Assembly: GCA_910575055.1 (NCBI GenBank) | Contig: CAJTDC010000012.1 | Coordinates: forward strand, 23,213 to 87,212 | DNA length: 64,000 nt | DNA from: Clostridia bacterium | Lineage (GTDB): Bacteria > Bacillota > Clostridia > Lachnospirales > Anaerotignaceae | Direction: 5' to 3' | Part shown: positions 16,590 to 25,305 of the stretch, in pieces | Position numbering within the stretch: the first letter of the stretch is position 1 | Layout: every line of letters begins with the position of its first letter | Translations under genes and position numbers: made by a program | The notes under the pieces: generated by a model | Databases searched by the model: none | What the model saw: the letters and a program-made list of their open reading frames with translations, nothing else | Told to the model about the DNA's origin: nothing

Positions 16590-17906
16590 TTAGCCTATAC
16601 CACCATATATAATACTTAATATTACAACGATTGCAGCTAAAAATACATAAAAATATTTTGCTATCCAGAAAAAAACATTTCCAAGTGGTTTTTCTCTGCC
16701 TGTATTTAATTCTTTTTCAATATTCTCTTTTCCTAATACCCAATAAATCATAATAGCACCTAATACTGCTCCTATAGGCACAACATATATTGTAATCATA
16801 TCCATCCATTGTCCCATATAAGGCTCATATTCCAAAAATAAACCTACCGCAAATACAAGCACTCCTATTAGTACAACAGAAAATTTCCTTTTGAAATTTG
16901 TTCTGCTTTGTACTGCCTCACTACAAACTTCAAACATATTGATAAGAGAAGTAATCCCTGCAAACAATACTGATGCAAAGAAAAATGCTCCAAAAAGCTG
17001 CCCCATAGGCATTTTTGAAAATATTTTTGGTATGGTAATAAACATAAGAGGAGGGCCAGAAGCTGGGTCCATACCAAAAGCAAATACTGCTGGAATAATG
17101 GCAAAACCTGCAAGCATTGCTGCACAAGTATCTAATACTGCTGTCATAATTGCCGAATGTACTATATTTTCTTTTTTATTTAAATAACTACCATATATTA
17201 TCATACCAGAGCCTGTGATAGACAATGAAAAAAAGGCTTGTCCCATTGCCATAATCCACGTTTCTGGTTTTAGTAAATATTCCCATCTTGGAATTAAAAG
17301 ATATTTATATCCTTCTATTGCTCCTGGTAAAAATGCTACTCTTACTGCTAATATAATAAATAAAATATAAAATGCTGGCATCATAATTTTACTTACTCTT
17401 TCAATGCCTGTAATAATTCCTGTCATTAAAGCAATTACAGCAATCAGTATTACAATAATATGCCACGGAACACTGCCAAAAGCACCTGTGATTTGTCCAA
17501 AATATTCAGAGGACTCTATACTTAACATTTCTCCTGTAATAGAACCAATTAAAAAACGTAATACCCACCCAACAATAATTGCATAACCAATGGCAATACC
17601 AAGAGAACCAATTAAAGGAATTGCACCTAATATTGCTCCCCCTTTTTTTGCTCTTGTTTTCATAGCATATTCATAAGAACCTATAGGACCTGTACCTGTT
17701 AAACGCCCAAAAGCAAACTCTCCTGAAAGTCCTACCGCTCCAAATAATGCAATAAAAAAAATATAAGGCAATAAAAAAGCTGCTCCTCCATATGCTCCAA
17801 GACGATAAGGAAACATCCATATATTTCCCATACCAACTGCTGAGCCAACAGAGGCAAGCACAAAGCCTAATCTGTTTGTAAATGTAGTTTTTGTTCCTTC
17901 CTTCAT
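16590..17906 (-). CDS. Sodium-dependent transporter of the SNF/NSS family
   Basis: A 438-aa membrane protein with about 11 hydrophobic segments. The N-terminal block RLGFVLASVGSAVGMGNIWMFPY holds the unwound TM1 that binds Na+ and substrate in LeuT-like transporters. Family members import amino acids or related amines with Na+; the substrate cannot be read from sequence. A TTGCAG-17-TACAAT promoter followed directly by an 11+1+11-bp palindrome suggests repression by a dedicated regulator. Confidence 0.9.
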   Translation of the reverse strand: MKEGTKTTFTNRLGFVLASVGSAVGMGNIWMFPYRLGAYGGAAFLLPYIFFIALFGAVGLSGEFAFGRLTGTGPIGSYEYAMKTRAKKGGAILGAIPLIGSLGIAIGYAIIVGWVLRFLIGSITGEMLSIESSEYFGQITGAFGSVPWHIIVILIAVIALMTGIITGIERVSKIMMPAFYILFIILAVRVAFLPGAIEGYKYLLIPRWEYLLKPETWIMAMGQAFFSLSITGSGMIIYGSYLNKKENIVHSAIMTAVLDTCAAMLAGFAIIPAVFAFGMDPASGPPLMFITIPKIFSKMPMGQLFGAFFFASVLFAGITSLINMFEVCSEAVQSRTNFKRKFSVVLIGVLVFAVGLFLEYEPYMGQWMDMITIYVVPIGAVLGAIMIYWVLGKENIEKELNTGREKPLGNVFFWIAKYFYVFLAAIVVILSIIYGGIG

Positions 17907-17972
17907 TTTTGCACCTCTACTCCTTTATTATTTTTGTCATAAATAGGGATAATCACGACAAATGCTTTTTTC

Positions 17973-17995
17973 CTTTAAAGTGTGACACTTTAAAG
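17973..17995. promoter_or_regulatory. Palindromic operator-like site upstream of the Na+ transporter
   Basis: A perfect inverted repeat: CTTTAAAGTGT, one central base, ACACTTTAAAG. It lies 67 bp before the transporter ATG, just downstream of its -10 box, where a bound repressor would block transcription. I do not recognise the motif. The 12-mer TGACACTTTAAA also occurs at 35252-35263 upstream of aspS. Confidence 0.65.
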
Positions 17996-18008
17996 CGTAT
18001 AAGTATTG

Positions 18009-18037
18009 TATTCTTTTTTTTACATTACTGCAATGTG
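18009..18037 (-). promoter_or_regulatory. Promoter of the Na+ transporter gene
   Basis: On the minus strand TTGCAG, 17 bp, TACAAT, ending about 13 bp before the palindrome. The rest of the 301-bp gap 17907-18207 is AT-rich apart from the terminator at 18176. Confidence 0.55.
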
Positions 18038-18175
18038 AAAAATAACCTATTTTTGTTAAAAAAATTATAGTATTTTACTGTTATTATTTTACAATTTTAT
18101 TATTTTTATAATCTCTTTCACAAAATATAGTGTATCGTGCATTGTATTTTTGTCAATATTGAATATAATAAAAAT

Positions 18176-18200
18176 GGCGAAGAATGTAAAATTCTTCGTC
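18176..18200 (-). terminator. Terminator after the DUF5662 gene
   Basis: Eight-bp perfect stem CGAAGAAT / ATTCTTCG with a 5-nt loop, followed by CCATTTTTATT on the minus strand. Confidence 0.75.
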
Positions 18201-18207
18201 AAAATTA

Positions 18208-18774
18208 CTACTTTTTTATAAAAAATTTTTTTAATTTTCTTTTTCTTTGTTGTTTGATTACCTTTCTAGCATAACACAATGCTTTTTGTTCTCCTTGTTC
18301 TGCCAAAATATGCAAAAGTTTCTCAAGCAGTTTTTGAGAAGAAGGATACATTATATGATATGCTTTACTATTCTCATAATAAATGAGAGGACTTTCTTGT
18401 GTATAATTTTCTTTTTGATATGTTTTACAAGCTGCAATTCTATCTAAAAACATCTCTACTACATAACACACAGGCATTTTCATACCTATAAAAATAGGGT
18501 CTTTTTTTCCGCTGTAATCTAACCAATATTCAAAATGATGTTTATTTCTTCCTTTGTGATGGAGCCAAGAAGAAGAATATCCTTTTTTTTCTTTTTCTGC
18601 ATTATTGGGGCTTCTTGTACCTTGATAATATTTTGCACCAATCAAAAATTCTGTAGGAGCATATTTTGACAAATCATGCAGCAAACCCTGACGATACAAT
18701 CCTACTGAAAAACAATATTTCATAACAATTAATTTATGTTTTGTAATGGTACTAAAATGTTTTATCCATTTCAT
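18208..18774 (-). CDS. DUF5662 family protein
   Basis: A 188-aa basic cytoplasmic protein. The blocks LLHDLSKYAP (near residue 34) and HHKGRNKHHFEYW (near residue 72) are characteristic of DUF5662; the spaced His and Asp residues resemble an HD-type metal site, but no reaction is established. Single gene between the transporter and sigG, with its own terminator, starting behind AAAGGAG. Confidence 0.8.
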   Translation of the reverse strand: MKWIKHFSTITKHKLIVMKYCFSVGLYRQGLLHDLSKYAPTEFLIGAKYYQGTRSPNNAEKEKKGYSSSWLHHKGRNKHHFEYWLDYSGKKDPIFIGMKMPVCYVVEMFLDRIAACKTYQKENYTQESPLIYYENSKAYHIMYPSSQKLLEKLLHILAEQGEQKALCYARKVIKQQRKRKLKKFFIKK

Positions 18775-18846
18775 AAAACCGCTCTCCTTTTTTTATTTTA
18801 TTAGCATACCATATTTTTGCTAATTATTTCAAGCGGCTTAATACAA

Positions 18847-19617
18847 TTACATATATTTTCTCATATGACGCAATGCACTTTTTTCTAAGCGAGACACTTG
18901 TGCCTGACTAATACCAATTTCTGTACTTACTTCTGTTTGTGTTTTTCCTTGAAAAAATCTAAGATTAACTATTCTTTTTTCTCTTTCTGTCAATCTTTCT
19001 ATTGCTTCACTTAGAGAAATATTTTCCAGCCAAAGGCTATCTCCATTTTTTTCATCACTAACTTGGTCCATTACAAAAAGGGTATCTCCTCCATCGTGAT
19101 ACACAGGCTCAAAAAGCGAAATAGGATCTTGTATGGCATCTAACGCCATTACAACATTTTCTTTTGGCATGCCCAATTCTTTGGCAATTTCTTCAATCGC
19201 TGGTTCTTTTGATTTTTCTGCTGTCAATCTTTCTTTTATTTGTAATGCCTTATATGCAGTATCTCTTAAAGAACGACTTACTCGTATAGGATTATTGTCC
19301 CTCAAATACCTTCTTACTTCCCCTATAATCATAGGTACTGCATAAGTAGAGAATTTTACGCCTTGTGTTACATCAAAGTTGTCTATCGCTTTCATAAGCC
19401 CTATACAACCTACTTGAAACAAATCGTCCATATATTCCCCTCTATTAGAAAAACGTTGTATCACACTCAAAACTAAACGTAAATTGCCATAAATATATTG
19501 TTGTCTTGCTTCTTTATCACCTTGTAATATCTTTTGAAATAATATTTCTTTTTCTTCATTTTTTAAAATGGGCAGTTTTGAAGTATTCACGCCGCATATT
19601 TCAACTTTGTTGACCAT
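18847..19617 (-). CDS. sigG: Sporulation sigma factor SigG
   Basis: Late forespore-specific RNA polymerase sigma factor. It has 256 aa. The N-terminal KVEICGVNTSKLP is diagnostic for SigG and precedes region 2 (NLRLVLSVIQRFSNRGEYMDDLFQVG), region 3 and region 4 (TQTEVSTEIGISQAQVSRLEK). It sits in the usual spoIIGA-sigE-sigG order, but here three unrelated genes intervene after sigE. A GTATA-14 bp-GGAAATCAT element upstream fits forespore sigma control. Confidence 0.96.
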   Translation of the reverse strand: MVNKVEICGVNTSKLPILKNEEKEILFQKILQGDKEARQQYIYGNLRLVLSVIQRFSNRGEYMDDLFQVGCIGLMKAIDNFDVTQGVKFSTYAVPMIIGEVRRYLRDNNPIRVSRSLRDTAYKALQIKERLTAEKSKEPAIEEIAKELGMPKENVVMALDAIQDPISLFEPVYHDGGDTLFVMDQVSDEKNGDSLWLENISLSEAIERLTEREKRIVNLRFFQGKTQTEVSTEIGISQAQVSRLEKSALRHMRKYM

Positions 19618-19649
19618 TTCTCATGCCTCCTCTTATCTTTTCATTAAAA

Positions 19650-19679
19650 ATGATTTCCAGAGAAGGAAATTTTATACCC
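19650..19679 (-). promoter_or_regulatory. Candidate SigF/SigG-type promoter of sigG
   Basis: On the minus strand GGGTATA (19673-19679) and GGAAATCAT (19650-19658), about 30 bp before the sigG start. The spacer is one or two bp shorter than typical for this sigma class, so it is tentative. Confidence 0.35.
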
Positions 19680-19742
19680 AACAAAGCCTGCCATAATATA
19701 ACAGCCGTTTCTAAATCCAAAAATAGTACAAAATTTTATAGT

Positions 19743-19770
19743 ATAAAACCACTATTTTTTTACATACTAT
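19743..19770 (+). promoter_or_regulatory. SigE-type promoter candidate for the 56-aa ORF
   Basis: ATA (19743-19745), 17 bp, CATACTAT (19763-19770): the same arrangement as upstream of the DUF1540 gene. A sigma-A reading using TATAAT at 19768 has no -35 box. Confidence 0.4.
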
Positions 19771-19845
19771 AATAACAAATACTACAAAACAAAAAATATA
19801 ACTACATTTACCACATAATAAATTGTAGTCGGGAGGTATACTATT

Positions 19846-20016
19846 ATGCTTATTATGCGTCAAGACGGAGGCATTGTATCTGCTCAAAATGAAAAAAATA
19901 GTACCATATTTAAAAAAACAATTTCTCACGGAGGAATACAACAAACCATTAAACAACAAAACGGCAATTTTATTAACTATGATTATGAATTAATACACCA
20001 TATGGATTTATTATAG
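19846..20016 (+). CDS. Small hypothetical protein, 56 aa
   Basis: ORF beginning MLIMRQDGGIVS, ATG 9 nt after GGGAGG, with its own terminator (20029-20060). It is polar, has no signal peptide or membrane segment, and I recognise no family. Lying on the plus strand between sigG and the sigE group, with a SigE-like promoter element, it may be a mother-cell sporulation protein; that is inference from position and motif only. Confidence 0.6.
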   Translation: MLIMRQDGGIVSAQNEKNSTIFKKTISHGGIQQTIKQQNGNFINYDYELIHHMDLL

Positions 20017-20028
20017 TATTACAAAAAC

Positions 20029-20060
20029 AAAAAGGAGCATTTTTTTAATACTCCTTTTTA
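20029..20060. terminator. Terminator between the small ORF and the 126-aa gene
   Basis: Arms AAAAGGAG and CTCCTTTTT around a T-rich loop, usable from both sides. Confidence 0.65.
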
Positions 20061-20087
20061 TACATCAAATAAAATCTATTTATTTTT

Positions 20088-20468
20088 TTAGTTTTCTAAG
20101 CATAACTGATAAAAATCATATCCATAACTATCAGGAGCAATACCAATAGTATCCAATAACTCATTCACACCTTCTTCCATTAGTATATGATAAGCATTAT
20201 GATAAGCATATAATTGTTCCGCTTTTTGTATCATTTCTGTATATAGTTCTACTATTGTTTTTGTTGCTGTTTCATATGTTATTGTTTTATATGCTTCTTG
20301 TTTTATAATCTCTTTTAACTGTACTAATGTGTATCCCCATTGTTTTTCTAATGTTTCTAATTCCTTTTTAGCATCTTTACCTAACTGCACTAATTTTGCA
20401 AAGTCTTCATGTGTTGCTTTAACACAGCGAATTGTTTTTATTTTACCATCAGCTGTAATATTTTCCAC
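20088..20468 (-). CDS. Hypothetical helical protein, 126 aa
   Basis: GTG start behind GGGGGCG. The translation is hydrophilic and predicted mostly helical (LVQLGKDAKKELETLEKQW and following), without a signal peptide or membrane segment. I do not recognise the family. It follows the GNAT gene on the same strand with an 82-bp gap and ends in a terminator. Confidence 0.65.
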   Translation of the reverse strand: MENITADGKIKTIRCVKATHEDFAKLVQLGKDAKKELETLEKQWGYTLVQLKEIIKQEAYKTITYETATKTIVELYTEMIQKAEQLYAYHNAYHILMEEGVNELLDTIGIAPDSYGYDFYQLCLEN

Positions 20469-20550
20469 AATAACGCCCCCTTTTAAATTGTTTTTGTACT
20501 ACTTTAACAATACAAAATTTTAATAAAAAGGTCAACTATTTTTTAAAATA

Positions 20551-21003
20551 TTATTTTTCTTCTTCCCATTTCATATGAAAAATAGTAAATGAATTTGCTG
20601 TATTATTTGCCTTAGAACAACAAAAAACAGTAAATCCCATACGTTTATAAAATTCAAGAGCCTTTATATTTTGTTCGCTTACATCTACCCACATAGCATT
20701 ATAATTTTTTATAGCAAAAAGCAAAAGAGCTTTTCCAACACCTATCCCCAAAAATTCGGGTTTTACAAAAAGCATTTCTATTTTTTTATTTTCTATTGCA
20801 ACAAAGCCCATAATTGTATTATTTTTTTCTTTTGCAATGAGAAGCGTTTGCATATTTTTAATTGCTAATTTTGCCAATGGACGTAATTTTGCAATATTTT
20901 CTTCTTTTAAAAAGGAATTTGTTTTTCTAACAGCATCTTCCCAAATTAAAATCAAATCCTCTGCTATTAATTTTTTGTTTGCTGTTACTTTTTCTAAAAT
21001 CAT
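20551..21003 (-). CDS. GNAT-family N-acetyltransferase
   Basis: A 150-aa acetyl-CoA-dependent acyltransferase. The acetyl-CoA-binding motif reads LFVKPEFLGIGVGKALL, followed by VSEQNIKALEFYKRMGF, the usual C-terminal block. The ATG at 21003 has AAAGGA 8 nt upstream. The substrate is unknown. It lies between sigE and the 126-aa gene, a place normally empty in spoIIGA-sigE-sigG clusters. Confidence 0.85.
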   Translation of the reverse strand: MILEKVTANKKLIAEDLILIWEDAVRKTNSFLKEENIAKLRPLAKLAIKNMQTLLIAKEKNNTIMGFVAIENKKIEMLFVKPEFLGIGVGKALLLFAIKNYNAMWVDVSEQNIKALEFYKRMGFTVFCCSKANNTANSFTIFHMKWEEEK

Positions 21004-21100
21004 AAGCAATTCCTTTCTTTGTATTAAAATAGCAAAACATTGATATTATAATAAAGTATCCTTTTTTATCATTATATGCCTTGTTTTAACAGCTGTCAAA

Positions 21101-21826
21101 TTATATCATTTTATTCATTTCTTTTTTTAATCTACCTATGATTTTCTTTTCTAGTCTAGAAATATAAGATTGTGAAATTCCCAATAAATCTGCAACTTCT
21201 TTTTGTGTTTTTTCTGTTGTTTCTGGTAATATACCAAAACGCATTTCTACAATTTTTCTTTCTCTTTGGCTCAACTTTTCCATCGCTTTTCCTAATAAAT
21301 CTCTATCAACTTCTTCTTCAATATCTTTATAAATTACATCTGCATCTGTTCCCAATATATCAGACAAAAGTAATTCATTTCCTTCCCAATCTACATTTAA
21401 AGGCTCATCAATAGAAACTTCTGATTTCGTTTTACTATTTCTCCTTAGATACATTAATATTTCATTTTCTATACAACGAGAAGCATAAGTAGCTAATTTT
21501 ATTTTCTTTTCAGGATTAAATGTATTAATTGCTTTTATCAATCCAATGGTACCAATAGAAATTAAATCCTCTACATTTACTCCCGTATTTTCAAACTTTC
21601 TAGCTATATATACTACAAGACGAAGATTTCTTTCTATTAAAACAGATTTTACTTTTACATCATCTTCTCCTCCTAACTGTTCTAACAATATTGCTTCCTC
21701 TTCTGTCTTTAATGGTGGAGGAAAAACATCACTCCCTCCTATGTAAAATATACCACTTAATTTTTTACGCCATTTTCTCCAAATACAACCTATATCATAT
21801 TTTATCTGAAACAATAAAAATTTCAT
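21101..21826 (-). CDS. sigE: Sporulation sigma factor SigE (pro-protein)
   Basis: Early mother-cell sigma factor, made as an inactive precursor and cut by SpoIIGA. It has 241 aa. The first about 30 residues form the hydrophobic/basic pro-sequence, region 2 reads [26 protein letters not shown], and region 4 ends [23 protein letters not shown]. It follows its protease gene spoIIGA by 16 bp, as in other spore formers. Confidence 0.97.
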   Translation of the reverse strand: MKFLLFQIKYDIGCIWRKWRKKLSGIFYIGGSDVFPPPLKTEEEAILLEQLGGEDDVKVKSVLIERNLRLVVYIARKFENTGVNVEDLISIGTIGLIKAINTFNPEKKIKLATYASRCIENEILMYLRRNSKTKSEVSIDEPLNVDWEGNELLLSDILGTDADVIYKDIEEEVDRDLLGKAMEKLSQRERKIVEMRFGILPETTEKTQKEVADLLGISQSYISRLEKKIIGRLKKEMNKMI

Positions 21827-21842
21827 TTTTTTGCCTCCTCAT

Positions 21843-22724
21843 TTATGTAAGTATTTCAGGGCTTATCAATCCATCATATCCTTCAGAAAAAGAACCACAA
21901 TATATACCAAGAGAAATATTATTTTTTATATTTCCTTCTATTTCTAATACTTCTGGCTCAAATACAAGCAAAAGTCCATTTTCTTTTCCTAAACTAGAAA
22001 AAGGAACAAAATGTAGTGACAATTTTTTTTCTTTTTGCAGAACATATTCATAAAATTTTTGTTGATTTTGATACTCTTTAAAAAAATATATTTGCGTTTC
22101 TTTTGAAAATAAATTTTTGATGGCAGGAAAAGCTGCCACAATTACATCATTTCCAGAAAAAGGGTCTTTTAAACTATTTCCTGTATCAATAAGCATACGT
22201 AATGGTATTTTTATTCCTTTTTGTTTTAAAACAACAGCACAGTAAGCTTTTCTATTTATCATATTTATTTTTATCCAATTTTCTCCTAATTTTATTACAA
22301 TATAGAAAAAACAAGCAGTTGCAATTAATATTTTAATAGGAAACTGCTTTGTATTTAGCACAAAATAATTTCCTATTGTTCTCATACCAGTGGCAAAAAA
22401 CAATGCCATTGCTACACCGCCTATAGCAAATGCTACAATATTGCCAATCAAAAAATATCTTAGCAACGTCTTTATTGTTTTAGGAAAAAACACAATTTCT
22501 ATTCCTAAAATAAAAAGTATCATACCTCCAATACCGTGACAAAAAAAAGAAAGAACTGGAAAAACTAAGGCAATACAATATACCAATGACAAAAAAAGAC
22601 TGCCCAAAAAAAGGCGTTTATAGCAAACTTTATTTTTTTGCAACACAGCAGTTATCCATAATATGAGAAAATCCATACAAAAATTGACTAGAAATACAAT
22701 ATCCCCATAAATTGTTACTTCCAC
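21843..22724 (-). CDS. spoIIGA: Sigma-E processing peptidase SpoIIGA
   Basis: Membrane-bound aspartic protease that activates pro-SigE. It has 293 aa with five or six N-terminal hydrophobic segments (about residues 5-150) and a C-terminal domain with the aspartic-protease-like motif LIDTGNSLKDP. The start is GTG at 22724, 7 nt after GGAGG; the longer frame to 22925 runs through terminators. Upstream is a TTGACA/TATAAT pair separated by 21 bp, resembling the Spo0A-activated spoIIG promoter. Confidence 0.94.
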   Translation of the reverse strand: MEVTIYGDIVFLVNFCMDFLILWITAVLQKNKVCYKRLFLGSLFLSLVYCIALVFPVLSFFCHGIGGMILFILGIEIVFFPKTIKTLLRYFLIGNIVAFAIGGVAMALFFATGMRTIGNYFVLNTKQFPIKILIATACFFYIVIKLGENWIKINMINRKAYCAVVLKQKGIKIPLRMLIDTGNSLKDPFSGNDVIVAAFPAIKNLFSKETQIYFFKEYQNQQKFYEYVLQKEKKLSLHFVPFSSLGKENGLLLVFEPEVLEIEGNIKNNISLGIYCGSFSEGYDGLISPEILT

Positions 22725-22766
22725 AAAACGCCTCCTTCTTTTCTGTCTTTTAAAGGCTCTATTGTT

Positions 22767-22799
22767 ATTATAGGCAAGTTTGTGCAAGTTTTTTGTCAA
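22767..22799 (-). promoter_or_regulatory. Candidate Spo0A-dependent spoIIG promoter
   Basis: Consensus TTGACA (22794-22799) and TATAAT (22767-22772) are separated by 21 bp, too long for ordinary sigma-A use. The Bacillus spoIIG promoter has the same abnormality (22 bp) and needs Spo0A. A TTTTGTCAAAC sequence overlapping the -35 box and TTGTCAATA at 22835-22843 each differ from the 0A box TTGTCGAA by one base. Confidence 0.55.
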
Positions 22800-22850
22800 A
22801 CACGCTGTTATTTTACAAAAATTATAGTATAAATATTGACAACACCACAC

Positions 22851-22886
22851 AAAAAAAGTCAGCAAAAATACTTGCTGACTTTTTTC
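22851..22886. terminator. Strong bidirectional terminator between ftsZ and spoIIGA
   Basis: Perfect arms AAAAAGTCAGCAA and TTGCTGACTTTTT with a 6-nt loop. Terminates ftsZ transcripts. Confidence 0.9.
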
Positions 22887-22925
22887 ATACAATATATAGT
22901 ATGATTTTATTATTTTTTTGCACAA

Positions 22926-22951
22926 AAAAAGGAATGGATTATTTTCCTTTT
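22926..22951 (-). terminator. First terminator after ftsZ
   Basis: Arms AAAGGAA / TTCCTTT followed on the minus strand by TTTTTTTG, 30 bp after the ftsZ stop and in tandem with the hairpin at 22851. Confidence 0.6.
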
Positions 22952-22979
22952 TCCTCTTTTTGTTTTTTTATTTTTTTTA

Positions 22980-24176
22980 TTAAAATCTTTTTCTTGTTAA
23001 GAAATCTGGTATTTTTATTTCAGATTCAAAATCATCTAAATTACCAAAATCTCTTATAGGTTTATTTTCTTTCATAGGCTGTTGTTGCTGTACAGGTTGT
23101 TGCTGAGGTGGTTGTACAGGTTGTGATGCTACCCTTTGCTGTTGTGTTGCACGTCTGCTGCCAAATGGTTGCTGTTGCTGCTGTACAGGTTGTGGTTGTG
23201 GCTGTGATACTGGTGTTTCTTCATCTTCCAATCCTGTTGCAATGACTGTTACCACAACTTGGTCTGTTAAATCTTCATTGATTGTTGTACCAAAAATAAT
23301 TTCTGCTTCAGGGTCAAGTGACTCTCTAATTAATTCTGCTGCTTCTTCTGTTTCCAAAAGACCTAAATCACTATCACCACTGAAATTGATAAGTACACTT
23401 TTTGCACCTTCTATTGTTGTTTCTAACAATGGACTTTGTATTGCTGCTTTTGCTGCAACTTCTGCCTTATTTTCTCCAGATGCTTGTCCAATGCCCATAT
23501 GAGCAATACCTTGGTCAGCCATAATCGTACGTACATCGGCAAAGTCCAAATTAATGACACCTGGTTTAGAAATCAAATCTGCAATTCCTTGTACGCCTTG
23601 TCTTAATACTTCATCTACTTTTTTGAAGGCTTCTGTCAATGTTGTTTTCTTATCTATAATGCCCATAAGACGCTGGTTTGGAATGATTACAAGTGTATCC
23701 ACATTTTTTTTCAATTCCATAATGCCTCTTTCTGCATTTGCCATTCTTTTTTTGCCTTCAAAATTAAAAGGTTTTGTTACAACACCTACTGTTAAAATAC
23801 CCATTTCTTTCGAAATAGAAGCAATCTTTGGTGCTGCACCTGTTCCAGTGCCGCCACCCATACCAGCAGTAATAAACACCATATCAGCACCTTTTAAAGC
23901 TTGTGCTACTTCTTCTTGTGTTTCTTCTGCAGAGCGTTCTCCAATATCAGGATTTCCTCCTGCACCAAGACCTTTTGTTAACTTTTCTCCAATTTGTATT
24001 TTAACAGGTGATTTTGAGTCTACCAACTGTTGACTATCTGTATTAACAGAAATAAATTCAACGCCATCTAAACCGTCTTCAATCATACGATCTACTGCGT
24101 TATTGCCGCCGCCGCCGACACCAACTACTTTAATTTGTGCCATAGTATTGCTACGTGGAATATCAAATTCGAGCAA
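22980..24176 (-). CDS. ftsZ: Cell division GTPase FtsZ
   Basis: Tubulin homologue that forms the division ring. It has 398 aa: N-terminal GTPase core with the tubulin signature [10 protein letters not shown] near residue 106, a C-terminal domain to about residue 320, then an unusually glutamine- and proline-rich linker (about 320-375, several QQQ runs) and a conserved tail [10 protein letters not shown] that binds FtsA and related partners. TTG start after AGGAGGGG. The order murA-divIB-ftsZ-spoIIGA-sigE is conserved in Clostridia. Confidence 0.98.
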   Translation of the reverse strand: MLEFDIPRSNTMAQIKVVGVGGGGNNAVDRMIEDGLDGVEFISVNTDSQQLVDSKSPVKIQIGEKLTKGLGAGGNPDIGERSAEETQEEVAQALKGADMVFITAGMGGGTGTGAAPKIASISKEMGILTVGVVTKPFNFEGKKRMANAERGIMELKKNVDTLVIIPNQRLMGIIDKKTTLTEAFKKVDEVLRQGVQGIADLISKPGVINLDFADVRTIMADQGIAHMGIGQASGENKAEVAAKAAIQSPLLETTIEGAKSVLINFSGDSDLGLLETEEAAELIRESLDPEAEIIFGTTINEDLTDQVVVTVIATGLEDEETPVSQPQPQPVQQQQQPFGSRRATQQQRVASQPVQPPQQQPVQQQQPMKENKPIRDFGNLDDFESEIKIPDFLTRKRF

Positions 24177-24516
24177 AAAAATCCCCTCCTAGAGTTTCAG
24201 AATTACATAGAGTAATTTTTATTATACATGAAAAAAACAGATAGTACCATACCTAATTTTGTATTTTTTTGTTCTTTTTTCATATATTTTCATTTTAATA
24301 CATATTATATAGAAAACAGTATTATATAATATATATCAATATATACTGTTTAATTTACAGAGTTGCTTTATTTATACTATAATATGTCTTTCTATTATCT
24401 TATCTCTTTTTTCATTTTTATTCAATACAAATTTAGTAATATTATAAAATTTTTTTCTATTTTATATGCAACAGTTACAATATAACGAAATATATTTTAT
24501 ATATTTATCCATTTAA
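24177..24516. promoter_or_regulatory. ftsZ leader and promoter region
   Basis: A 340-bp AT-rich gap. On the minus strand a perfect TATAAT lies about 45 bp before the ftsZ start, with no clear -35. An inverted repeat with AAACAGTAT / ATACTGTTT ends (about 24313-24352) probably ends divIB transcripts. Nothing else was recognised. Confidence 0.45.
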
Positions 24517-25290
24517 TTAAGACAAATATCGAAATACTATAGGGCGACTCATATCACTTAAATCTAGCACTCCTCTATCTTTTTCTGGTATTGTATTTAA
24601 TATTTGAGCAAGATAAGCCATTTTTTGCTCACAATTTTCAATACTGCCAAAACGTATTTCTATTTGATTGATATTTGCTGTAATATTTTCTGGGTCATTT
24701 ACATTTATCTCCATAATATTATTCAGCAGTTCATATTTTGTAATCATTTGAGAAATTAATACAACAACATCAAATGACTCTTTATTTTTTGCATCTAACA
24801 ATTCTCCCAATCGAAATTGGTCAAATTTTAAGCCATATACTACAGGCAATGTTTTTTTTGTTTCATTTTGCACATCCAGCACTCTACCGTATTCATCTAT
24901 GTAAAGGTATGACCCTGCATAAGGCACATACCCTCTGACTTTTCTTTCCTCTATATTGATATAAATTGTACTGGGAAGTTGCACTGTGATTTCCGCAGTT
25001 TCAATATAATTATTTTCATTCAAAACCTCTACTGCCTTTTTTTTATCATACAAAAATATATTTGCTCCTGTTCTCAATCCTATTATATCACAAATATCAT
25101 CATTAGAATATTGTTCCATTTCTGTTATCTCTATTGTCTTCACAGAAAAAATTGGAGAAAATATAATTCCTGCACCACCTAAACAAGCTACAAGTAATAT
25201 CATTATAAATTTTAATGATAATTTTTTTCTTATTTTTTTCTTTTTACGCACAGTTCTTTTTTTGCTATAATTCCTTTTTGCTTTTTTCAA
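24517..25290 (-). CDS. divIB: Cell division protein DivIB/FtsQ
   Basis: Bitopic divisome protein. It has 257 aa: a very basic cytoplasmic tail (KKAKRNYSKKRTVRKKKK), one membrane segment at about residues 27-47, a POTRA domain (VKTIEITEMEQYSNDDICDIIG) and a beta domain. TTG start behind AAGGTGAG, 15 bp after murA. Confidence 0.92.
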   Translation of the reverse strand: MKKAKRNYSKKRTVRKKKKIRKKLSLKFIMILLVACLGGAGIIFSPIFSVKTIEITEMEQYSNDDICDIIGLRTGANIFLYDKKKAVEVLNENNYIETAEITVQLPSTIYINIEERKVRGYVPYAGSYLYIDEYGRVLDVQNETKKTLPVVYGLKFDQFRLGELLDAKNKESFDVVVLISQMITKYELLNNIMEINVNDPENITANINQIEIRFGSIENCEQKMAYLAQILNTIPEKDRGVLDLSDMSRPIVFRYLS

Positions 25291-25305
25291 TTTATACTCA
25301 CCTTT

